From assembly GCA_964548165.1 (NCBI GenBank), contig CAZJQD010000042.1:2671-30210 (forward strand): 27,540 nucleotides of DNA, given 5' to 3'. A program made the position numbers and the translations under genes. A model generated the notes under the pieces. The model did not search any database, was not told the origin of the DNA, and was given only the letters and a program-made list of their open reading frames with translations. Below, in pieces: positions 21,455 through 27,540 of the stretch. The DNA comes from CAZJQD01 sp964548165 [NCBI: uncultured bacterium] (lineage in GTDB: Bacteria; UBA8481). Each line of letters starts with the position of its first letter. Position 1 is the stretch's first letter.

Positions 21455-22132
21455 GTGAGTGATGGTTCTTCTCGGGGCCCGGCTCCCGACCGCGTGATCG
21501 GGCCTCACGAGGCCGCCCGCCTCCTCAACGTCGGCCCCTCCACCATCCAGAGGTGGTTGGACGCCGGCGCCCTGGTAGGGTTCAAGACCGAGGGCGGGCA
21601 TCGCCGTCTCCTCCAGAGCCAGTTGGTCCGTTTCGCCCGGGAACGGGGTATGCCCCTGGCGCCGGGTCTCGCTCCGGCTATCACGCCTCCCTCGGTGCTT
21701 GTCGTCGACGACGACCGCGATTGCCTGATGACGATGCAGGTCCGCATCCAGGGTTCTCGCCCGGACCTCGAGGTCCACGTCGCCTCCGACGGATTCGAGG
21801 CCGGGTACTCCGTGCACAAGCTCAGCCCAAACCTCGTCTTCCTTGATATTCGCATGCCGGGGATCAGCGGCGTGGAGGTGTGCCGCACCATCCAGTCGCG
21901 TTCCCTGCCGCGTCGCGCGACCGTGATCGGGATGACGGCGTTTCGCGACGAACTCTCGGTTCGCGCCATGCTGGAGGCCGGGGCCAGCGAGGTCTTGTTC
22001 AAGCCCCTGGACATGGAGATCGTGGCCTCGATCCTGAGGCGCTATCTGCCCGAGGCGTCGTCTACGGGTCGACCGGTCAGGCGTCGTTCGATGGAAGCGA
22101 GTGACAACGCCCTCGAGGGAGCGCTCCCGTGA
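21455..22132 (+). CDS. MerR/excisionase-type DNA-binding domain fused to a response-regulator receiver (second copy)
   Basis: The 225-residue paralogue of the gene at 4173 has the same N-terminal-HTH, C-terminal-receiver order. Residues about 18-60 hold the winged helix: EAARLLNVGPSTIQRWLDAGAL, then the wing TEGGHRR. Residues about 80-205 are a receiver with DDD at 85-87, Asp131 (FLDIRMPGISG), Thr161 and Lys183 (LFKPLD). It should therefore be phosphorylatable. GTG at 21455 has a strong GGAGGTGA 5 nt away, and a nearby ATG frame stops after two codons. It heads the operon running to the end of the window. Its stop overlaps the next GTG start. Autoregulation through the AT-rich upstream sites is plausible but inferred. 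Confidence 0.9.
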   Translation: MSDGSSRGPAPDRVIGPHEAARLLNVGPSTIQRWLDAGALVGFKTEGGHRRLLQSQLVRFARERGMPLAPGLAPAITPPSVLVVDDDRDCLMTMQVRIQGSRPDLEVHVASDGFEAGYSVHKLSPNLVFLDIRMPGISGVEVCRTIQSRSLPRRATVIGMTAFRDELSVRAMLEAGASEVLFKPLDMEIVASILRRYLPEASSTGRPVRRRSMEASDNALEGALP

Positions 22133-22773
22133 TCGCGGCCGGCGAGGGCCCCATGGAGGCGGGCGCCCTGCAACGGAGCGTCCTCGATGAGTTTCCCGAG
22201 CCGTGCCTCATTCTCACCGAGAACGGCGTGGTGGCCGTGGCGAACAAGGCCGCTGAAAGTCTCATGGGCCAGTCCCTATCACCGGGCTCGCGCTGCCGCA
22301 TCCATGAATTCATGGATGCGGACTCGATCCGCCGCCTGATCGCGCTTCGCCGGGACGCGAGTCTCGGCCGGGCGACGAGCGAGCCGGAGCGGTTCGAGGG
22401 CTCACTTGCCGTGCCCGGCGTCCAGGCCGAGGCCGCGCCCTCCCCGGAGACGCCCGCTATGCCATTGCCGGCAGCCACCGAGTCGTCCGGCATCCGCGTG
22501 CACTGCTCGGTGCGGGCCGCGCAGACCGCGGGCGGCGTCCTGCTCTTCCTGCAGCTTTACGATGCGCGCGCCGTCGCCCGCGAGCGCCAGGATCTGATGG
22601 TGAGGGTCGCGGAGCTGGAGAAGTTCCAGCGGTTCTTTCTCGAGCGGGAGACGCGCATTATCGAGCTCAAGGAGCGCGTCGCCGAGCTCGAGCGCCAGCT
22701 GGGACTGTCTCAGCCCCCGGTCAGCGACGACATCCAGAAGGAGCTCCGGGAGCGCCTGGAGCGCAGCACATGA
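22129..22773 (+). CDS. PAS-like domain protein with C-terminal coiled coil
   Basis: The 214-residue cytoplasmic protein has a PAS-like fold at about 14-155, split by a Pro/Ala-rich insertion (about 85-120). It opens RSVLDEFPEPCLILTENGVVAVANKAAESLMG and closes with TAGGVLLFLQLYDARAVARERQ. A strong coiled coil follows at about 160-195: VAELEKFQRFFLERETRIIELKERVAELERQLG, cited here in pieces, EKFQRFFLERE and ELKERVAELERQ. This linker is usual between PAS and kinase or cyclase domains, but here the protein ends after it, so it is a sensor without an output domain. It might pair through its coiled coil with the kinase encoded 10 bp downstream. Start GTG overlaps the upstream stop (GTGA). Confidence 0.8.
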   Translation: MIAAGEGPMEAGALQRSVLDEFPEPCLILTENGVVAVANKAAESLMGQSLSPGSRCRIHEFMDADSIRRLIALRRDASLGRATSEPERFEGSLAVPGVQAEAAPSPETPAMPLPAATESSGIRVHCSVRAAQTAGGVLLFLQLYDARAVARERQDLMVRVAELEKFQRFFLERETRIIELKERVAELERQLGLSQPPVSDDIQKELRERLERST

Positions 22774-22783
22774 GGCCCGGGCG

Positions 22784-24685
22784 ATGAGCGGCCTGGTGGT
22801 GAGGGGAGAGGGAGCGGTGCGCGTCGTGGGTTTCCAGGATGGGAACTTGACGAGCTTCGATCCCGACACGCGGCGTCGGCTCGAGGAGCTGGTGCCTACC
22901 TCCAAGTTCGTCGTCGTCGACCTCAGTGCATTCGATGCCTTGTCGTGGGACGACCTGGGGAGCCTGATGGCGATCAAGAAGGCCCACAGGGCCCGCTGGG
23001 GCACGCACATGAACCACTTCAAGGTGGTTGTTCGGCCCGGGCGGATCCGCGACATGATCAAGGACCTCAGGATGGAGCACATCCTCACGACCTATCGGTC
23101 GCGCGAGGATGCCATGGCTACGTTTCCCACGCGCCGCGTGCTCCACGTCGAGAGCGAGGACGGAGCCGCCGGCCTCGTCGAGATCGTCCTGGAGACGAAC
23201 GGATTCGAGGTCCTGAGGGCGCGGAGCCCGGAGGAGATTCCGTCCCGCGACGAGGTGGGGCGGCTGGATCTCATTCTCACGGCGATCGATTTCGGATCGG
23301 GAGATGACTTCGACCTGGTGCGGCGATTGCGCGTTTCCTTCGGGGCGCCCGTCGGCGTCCTCGCCAGCCGCCCCGTCAAGTCCGTGGAGGGGGCCGCCTT
23401 CGTGATACAGAAACCCGTCTCGCCGGAACTTCTCATCCGGCAGATCGGCAATCTCGACGAGACAACGCGCGAGGATCATTACCGGATTCTCTTTGAATTC
23501 GTCCCGATCCCCCTCTGCGTCGTGGCTGATGGCCGGCGTGTCCTCGTCTTGAACCGCGCCTGGAGAGATCTGCTCGGATTGCTTCCCGAAGAGACGCACG
23601 CGCGATCGCTCGAGGACGTCCTCCCGGCGGACTTCACGGACCGTGCGGCGTGCCTGGCGAGACTGACCGAGGTTCTAACCCGAGGAGGGGAACTCGAGTG
23701 GGAGTCCTCGCGGCCCGGCGGCCGGATCCGGGTCCGGATTCGGGCCGTGCCGGCGGTCGTGGAGCATGAACTCTCGCTGGTTCTCCTGACGGCGCAGGAC
23801 CTGTCCGGGGAGGCTCGGACGCGTGCGGCCGGCGACCTGGAAGCGACCGTGACGGCCCTCGAGTCCGAGGGCCAGGTCGACATCAAGCCCGTCCTGGTCT
23901 CGCTCATCGAGGATCTCGACCAGTCGCGCAGTCGCCTCTCGACCGCGAACGAGAAGCTCGTGGAGCTGGATCGCCTCAAGAGCGAGTTCATCTCGACGGT
24001 CTCCCACGAGCTACGAACTCCTCTCAGCGCCATCAAGGGCTCGGTGGAGAACCTCCTGGACGGCTACCTGGGGGAGGTGAGCGCCTCCCATCGCCGCACC
24101 CTCGAGGTGATCCTCCGGAACAGTCGTCGCCTGGCGCGGCTCATCGACAACCTGCTCGACTTCTCCAAGATCGAGGCCGGGGCGCTGGAATACACCATGC
24201 GAAAGCTCGATCTCTCCGCGGTCGCGCGTAACGCCTGCGAGGAGATGCAGACCCTCGCCGTGAAGTCGGGCGTGGCGCTGGAGATCGATCTGCCCGCGGG
24301 TCCCGCCTGGGTCCTCGGTGATTCTGATCGCCTGGTCCAGGTAGTCGTCAACCTCCTCGACAACGCCATTCGATTCGCGGCTCGCCGCGTGCGGTTGCGG
24401 ATCCAGGAACGGGAGGACGAGGCCGTCCTGGCCGTGGAGGACGACGGCCCGGGCATTCCGGAGAGCGACCTGGAGCGCGTCTTTGAGCGTTTCTCGCGGG
24501 TCCGGCAACACGATCACAAGTCGCAGACCGGGTTGGGGCTCTCGATCGTCCGCGGCATCGTGATCGCGCACCAGGGGCGCGTCCGGGCGGAGAACCGGGC
24601 CGACTCCGACGGCCCGGGATCGCGTTTCATCGTGACGCTCCCGCTGAGAAAGGGTCCTGGCGCCGGCCCGGGGAGCGTGTCATGA
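22784..24685 (+). CDS. STAS-like / pseudoreceiver / PAS histidine kinase
   Basis: The soluble 633-residue kinase has an unusual order. Residues 1-105 look like a STAS domain (FVVVDLSAFDALSWDDLGSL, MAIKKAHRA), in which the usual phosphoserine of the DSSG loop aligns with Asp56. Residues 117-225 are a receiver-like fold that lacks its phosphoacceptor: LDLILTAIDFG has Ala167 where Asp is expected, though Lys210 (IQKPV) remains. PAS-like residues follow at about 232-345, then a coiled-coil linker with HisKA (FISTVSHELRTPLSAIKGS). The HATPase has intact VVNLLDNAIRFA, VEDDGPGIP and TGLGLSIVRGIV boxes. The kinase core appears active and the two N-terminal modules probably control it through binding rather than phosphorylation. 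It is the main kinase of this operon. Confidence 0.85.
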   Translation: MSGLVVRGEGAVRVVGFQDGNLTSFDPDTRRRLEELVPTSKFVVVDLSAFDALSWDDLGSLMAIKKAHRARWGTHMNHFKVVVRPGRIRDMIKDLRMEHILTTYRSREDAMATFPTRRVLHVESEDGAAGLVEIVLETNGFEVLRARSPEEIPSRDEVGRLDLILTAIDFGSGDDFDLVRRLRVSFGAPVGVLASRPVKSVEGAAFVIQKPVSPELLIRQIGNLDETTREDHYRILFEFVPIPLCVVADGRRVLVLNRAWRDLLGLLPEETHARSLEDVLPADFTDRAACLARLTEVLTRGGELEWESSRPGGRIRVRIRAVPAVVEHELSLVLLTAQDLSGEARTRAAGDLEATVTALESEGQVDIKPVLVSLIEDLDQSRSRLSTANEKLVELDRLKSEFISTVSHELRTPLSAIKGSVENLLDGYLGEVSASHRRTLEVILRNSRRLARLIDNLLDFSKIEAGALEYTMRKLDLSAVARNACEEMQTLAVKSGVALEIDLPAGPAWVLGDSDRLVQVVVNLLDNAIRFAARRVRLRIQEREDEAVLAVEDDGPGIPESDLERVFERFSRVRQHDHKSQTGLGLSIVRGIVIAHQGRVRAENRADSDGPGSRFIVTLPLRKGPGAGPGSVS

Positions 24686-24698
24686 CGAGGAGGGTGTC

Positions 24699-25976
24699 AT
24701 GAAGACGGCGATGCTCGGTCGCGTTCTTCTCCTGGACAGTGATCCGAGCCAGCGCGAGGTGCTCCAGGCCAGGCTTCGCGCGGCCTGTTACGAGGTCGTG
24801 TGCGCGACTGGCGGACCGGAAGCCTGGGACATGATCGAGGCCGAGGACTTCGATGTCGTCGTGCTCGATCTCATCATGGAGGACATGAATGCCTACGAGG
24901 TCATGGATCGACTGCGGATGAGGCGGCGTCCTCCGGCCGTCATCGTCCTGGCCAGCGAGGTCAGCGGGGTCCTGAGGATGCAGGCCCTGTATGGCGGGGC
25001 CTCGGATTTCATGCAGAAGCCCGCGGATCCGGATGAATTCCTCGCAAGGGTGGCCGTGGCCATTCGGCAGAAGCGGCTCCTGATGGACGCCGACCGGGAG
25101 GCGGAGAGGGACGAACTGACCGGCGTCGGCAACCGGCGGGGATTCGATCATCAATTCGCCGAGGAGATGGCGCGTTCCGAGCGCTACCACCGGAACCTGA
25201 CCCTCGTGCTCTTCGATGCCGACGGCCTGAAGCTGGTCAACGACCGGCACGGGCATGTCGCCGGCGACGAGCTCCTGCGGGCTCTGGCCGGCGTGCTGAA
25301 AAAGAGCAGTCGCGCCTCGGATACCGTGTATCGGATCGGCGGCGACGAATTCGCCCTGTTGCTCCCGGAGACTGATCGTCGGGCCGCCTTGCCCCTGATC
25401 GCGAGGATCCAGGAACTCCTGGGCGCCGTCCGACTGGATGAGGGCCTGGGGGGTTACCGTCTCCAGGCTCGTTCCGGCCTGGCCTCGTATCCGACGGATG
25501 CCGCGAATGGCCGCGATCTCTTCCAGGCCGCGGATGAGGCCCTGCGGGCCGCCAAGCGCGAGCGCCGATCGACTCCGCGGCGAACCGGCCTGGAGGACCA
25601 CCGGCCGACCGTGCTCGTCGTGGAGGACGATCTCGACCTGGCCCGGATCATGTCCGTGCGCCTGGAAGGTGACGGCTACCAGTCCTATGTCGTCACGACG
25701 CGCGCGGACGCGCTGGCCGCGTTGCACGCGTCCAAGCCGCACTTGGTGGTCCTGGATCGGATGTTGCCGGATGGAGATGGCCTGGAACTGCTCTCGGAGA
25801 TTCGGGAGGATACGAGCCTCAGTGATCTGCCCGTGCTCGTCTTGACGGGGTGGGGGGATTCATCCAGCGCGATGGAGGGATTCATCCAGGGAGCTAATGC
25901 GTACCTGGCCAAGCCATATGATCCGGCGCACATGAAGTCCGCGATCGATATCCTGCTGGGAGAGTCGGCGCGGTGA
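24699..25976 (+). CDS. Receiver-GGDEF-receiver diguanylate cyclase response regulator
   Basis: The 425-residue protein should make cyclic di-GMP from two GTP under phosphorylation control. REC1 (about 7-122) has Asp57 (VVLDLIMED) and Lys107, with Ala at the switch position (VLASE). The GGDEF domain (about 132-290) has DELTGVGNRRGFD, FDADGLKLVNDRHGH and an intact GGDEF at 214-218. An RxxD inhibitory site (RASD, 205-208) sits five residues before it, so product inhibition is expected. REC2 (about 302-422) has EDD, Asp353 (VVLDRMLPDGDG), Thr in VLTGWG and Lys405 (LAKPYD). A receiver placed after the cyclase is uncommon. GAGGAGGG precedes the ATG. Likely phosphodonor is the kinase just upstream (13 bp). 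Confidence 0.93.
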   Translation: MKTAMLGRVLLLDSDPSQREVLQARLRAACYEVVCATGGPEAWDMIEAEDFDVVVLDLIMEDMNAYEVMDRLRMRRRPPAVIVLASEVSGVLRMQALYGGASDFMQKPADPDEFLARVAVAIRQKRLLMDADREAERDELTGVGNRRGFDHQFAEEMARSERYHRNLTLVLFDADGLKLVNDRHGHVAGDELLRALAGVLKKSSRASDTVYRIGGDEFALLLPETDRRAALPLIARIQELLGAVRLDEGLGGYRLQARSGLASYPTDAANGRDLFQAADEALRAAKRERRSTPRRTGLEDHRPTVLVVEDDLDLARIMSVRLEGDGYQSYVVTTRADALAALHASKPHLVVLDRMLPDGDGLELLSEIREDTSLSDLPVLVLTGWGDSSSAMEGFIQGANAYLAKPYDPAHMKSAIDILLGESAR

Positions 25977-26023
25977 GGATGGACAGCAGGCGCGCTCCTT
26001 GCGCGCGAAGGGAGGGATAATCC

Positions 26024-26407
26024 ATGGCGCCGTGTGGAGAAACGGACAAGCATGCCGGAGTCCTGGTCGTGGACGACGACGCGGACCTCAAGGAGTTGCT
26101 CGCGGAGATGCTTCGCGGCGAGGGTTTCGCCGTGACGGTGGCGTCCAATGGGCACGAGGCTCTCCATGTTTTGCAGAAGGGCCTGGAGCCCTGCGTGATC
26201 CTGTTGGACCTGATGATGCCGGTCATGGACGGATGGCAATTCCGTTCGCGGCAGATGGAGGATGAGCGCCTCAGGGCCATCCCCACGGTTGTCTTTACCG
26301 GTGCCTCCAGCCCTCGCGAGGAAGCCGGTCGCCTGGAGGCTCATGGGTATCTCTCGAAGACCGCGGATATCGACGAGATCCTCCGCGTCGTCCACCACTA
26401 CTGCTGA
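26024..26407 (+). CDS. Single-domain response regulator (receiver only)
   Basis: The 127-residue receiver opens VLVVDDDADLKELLAEML. Phosphoacceptor Asp lies in VILLDLMMPVMDGWQF, the switch Thr in TVVFTGASS and Lys in YLSKTADIDEIL (Thr follows the Lys instead of the usual Pro). There is no output domain. GGGAGG sits at a suitable distance before the ATG. Its stop overlaps the start of the receiver-RsbW gene (TGATG), so the two are probably co-translated. A shuttle receiver between the STAS-type kinase and the next protein is a reasonable guess. Confidence 0.92.
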   Translation: MAPCGETDKHAGVLVVDDDADLKELLAEMLRGEGFAVTVASNGHEALHVLQKGLEPCVILLDLMMPVMDGWQFRSRQMEDERLRAIPTVVFTGASSPREEAGRLEAHGYLSKTADIDEILRVVHHYC

Positions 26408-27276
26408 TGGGAGGGAATGAGCGGAACCGGGAGAGCGATGCGGCCAACGTTCTCTTCCGCGTCATCCTCGTCGTCGAGGACGATACATTTCTGCGCGAAG
26501 CGATCGTGACCCTGTTGCGCGATTTCAATTGGGAGGTGTACGAGGCCAGTGACGGCATCGAGGCCCTGGCGCGGATGAGACAGCACCCGGTCGAGATCGT
26601 GCTGACCGATCTCCAGATGCCGCGCATGGATGGCGTGCAACTGCTGGGGCACCTGCGCGAGATCGATCCCGAACTGCCGGTCGTGGTGCTCACGGGATTC
26701 GGGACCACGGAACGGTGCGCCCAGGCCCTGCGCGCCGGCGCCACGGATTTCCTGTTGAAGCCCTGCGAGGATGACGACCTGCTGGCTGCCCTGGACGAGG
26801 CGTGGGAGGCGGGGCGGGCGAATGGGCGAGCGGAGCCGTTCCAGATCCGCGCGTCCGGCCGCATCGAGATGACGATGCCGGCGGCTACGAAGATGGTGTC
26901 CGGTGTCGTGGCGCAGGTCGAGGCGTTTGCCAGGGCGGCCGGGTACTACACGCGTCGCTGGGGCATACGACGGGCGCTCAGGGAGGCACTCGACAACGCC
27001 GTGCGGCATGGCGCGCGCGGCAAGGACGATCGGGATGTCAGGATTATCGTGACCCTGACCGACGAGGGGCTCGCCCTGGAGATCGAGGACCCCGGGGCCG
27101 GATTCCCGCTTCCCGCTGCCTGGACCGACGCGCCGCTCACGTCGGCGAGCCACGGACTGGAGCTCATGCGCTGTTTCGCGGACCGCGTGACCTGGCACCC
27201 GCCAGGGAACCGCGTCGAGATGGTCTTCCTGCGGGTCGGATCCTCGAACACGGTCCGGGACCTGGTCAGGAGCTGA
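26407..27276 (+). CDS. Receiver fused to an RsbW/SpoIIAB-type ATP-binding serine-kinase domain
   Basis: The 289-residue protein has a receiver at about 16-135: ED at 24-25, Asp68 in IVLTDLQMPRMDG, Thr96 and Lys118 in FLLKPCEDDD. An HATPase_c_2 domain of the anti-sigma-factor kinase class follows at about 150-278. Its N-box ALREALDNAVRHG has Glu193, Asn197 and His201 in the RsbW pattern, with EDPGAGFPLP (Asp228) and SHGLELMRCFAD as nucleotide-binding boxes. RsbW-type proteins bind a sigma factor or STAS anti-antagonist and phosphorylate the latter on Ser. Here two-component phosphorylation of the receiver could switch that activity. The operon also encodes a STAS-like domain (22784), a possible partner. 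Starts at TGATG overlap. Confidence 0.9.
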   Translation: MGGNERNRESDAANVLFRVILVVEDDTFLREAIVTLLRDFNWEVYEASDGIEALARMRQHPVEIVLTDLQMPRMDGVQLLGHLREIDPELPVVVLTGFGTTERCAQALRAGATDFLLKPCEDDDLLAALDEAWEAGRANGRAEPFQIRASGRIEMTMPAATKMVSGVVAQVEAFARAAGYYTRRWGIRRALREALDNAVRHGARGKDDRDVRIIVTLTDEGLALEIEDPGAGFPLPAAWTDAPLTSASHGLELMRCFADRVTWHPPGNRVEMVFLRVGSSNTVRDLVRS

Positions 27277-27283
27277 GCGGCGC

Positions 27284-27540
27284 ATGGTGGCCGGGGGGAA
27301 GGCCGGAAGCGAGTCCTCACGTCAGAGAACGGTAGGGGAGGTCGTGGCCTGGGCTCTGCTCTATTTCGCCGCCGGGGTGGCCGGACTCTCGCTGGCGGGC
27401 GTGCATCCCAGTGCAACGCTCGTCTGGCCACCCTCCGGGATCGCGGTGGCCGCCCTGCTTCTGCGGGGAACGCGTCTCTGGCCGGCCGTCACGCTAGGAG
27501 CGTTCGCCGTCAATCTTTTCGTCTCTCGCGATGTGATGCC
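27284..27540 (+). CDS. MASE1-domain integral membrane protein, 3' end beyond window (probable sensor)
   Basis: The gene runs off the window. The 85 visible residues start at ATG 27284, 7 bp after the stop of the receiver-RsbW gene. A polar start (SESSRQRTVGEV) is followed by a first helix, VVAWALLYFAAGVAGLSLAG. The MASE1 hallmark VWPPSGIAVAALLLRG and the second helix LWPAVTLGAFAVNLFVS come next. MASE1 is an eight-helix sensory membrane domain normally joined to PAS, histidine-kinase, GGDEF or PP2C-type output. Given the RsbW-like gene before it, a histidine kinase or a PP2C/RsbU-type phosphatase would both make sense. The output cannot be seen. Confidence 0.82.
   Translation, partial: MVAGGKAGSESSRQRTVGEVVAWALLYFAAGVAGLSLAGVHPSATLVWPPSGIAVAALLLRGTRLWPAVTLGAFAVNLFVSRDVM

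Noticed and set aside
21201-21458. 85-codon GTG-started frame after the lipoprotein gene
   Set aside because: No ribosome-binding site, no recognisable features, spans a hairpin and the AT-rich promoter region, and runs into the next gene's start.

Overview
The window is GC-rich bacterial DNA, densely coded, with start and stop codons that often overlap (ATGA, GTGA, TGATG). Several features point to a diderm bacterium: a beta-barrel porin ending in Phe, lipoproteins with lipoboxes, a Tat-exported MsrP with its MsrQ partner, and sigma-54 promoters. The protein set suits an uncultured, signalling-rich environmental lineage such as Eisenbacteria, Acidobacteriota or a relative. I cannot fix the phylum from the sequence. 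No tRNA, rRNA, CRISPR array, transposase or phage gene was seen.

Layout. (1) 1-4000 is ordinary accessory metabolism and repair: glyoxalase I, a GYF_2 membrane protein, an AphA-type acid phosphatase, msrP-msrQ and a small exported protein. (2) 4120-6909 is a signalling operon led by a fusion of a MerR/excisionase-type DNA-binding domain with a receiver. It continues with a lone receiver, a receiver-histidine kinase and another lone receiver. (3) 7093-11006 encodes a porin, an ABC-type substrate-binding protein without a permease, a CHASE8-like histidine kinase and an Rcp1-like receiver. (4) 11022-12326 is an AsmA-like protein on the minus strand. Upstream of it is an intergenic element of inverted 9-bp repeats. 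(5) 12601-18834, minus strand, is a long signalling cluster: NtrC-type sigma-54 activator, a degenerate histidine kinase resembling a ChpT/Spo0B phosphotransferase, a double receiver, a HAMP histidine kinase, a small lipoprotein, a lone receiver and an MBL-fold hydrolase. The activator-kinase-lipoprotein trio recalls QseF-QseE-QseG (GlrR-GlrK-QseG). (6) 19021-21197 holds a divergent pair of envelope-protein units, each preceded by a near-consensus -24/-12 promoter. They are plausible targets of the adjacent activator. (7) 21455-27540 is a second signalling operon, again led by a DNA-binding-receiver fusion. It continues with a PAS/coiled-coil protein, a STAS-pseudoreceiver-PAS histidine kinase, a receiver-GGDEF-receiver cyclase, a lone receiver, a receiver-RsbW-like kinase and a MASE1 membrane protein cut by the window end.

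I count 15 receiver domains (one without its phosphoacceptor Asp), four apparently competent histidine kinases, one degenerate kinase and one RsbW-type kinase in about 23 kb. My reading is a set of linked phosphorelays. The two most unusual ideas are a ChpT-like phosphotransfer node joined to sigma-54 control of envelope proteins, and an operon that pairs a STAS-kinase with a receiver-RsbW protein and so may mix two-component and partner-switching signalling.
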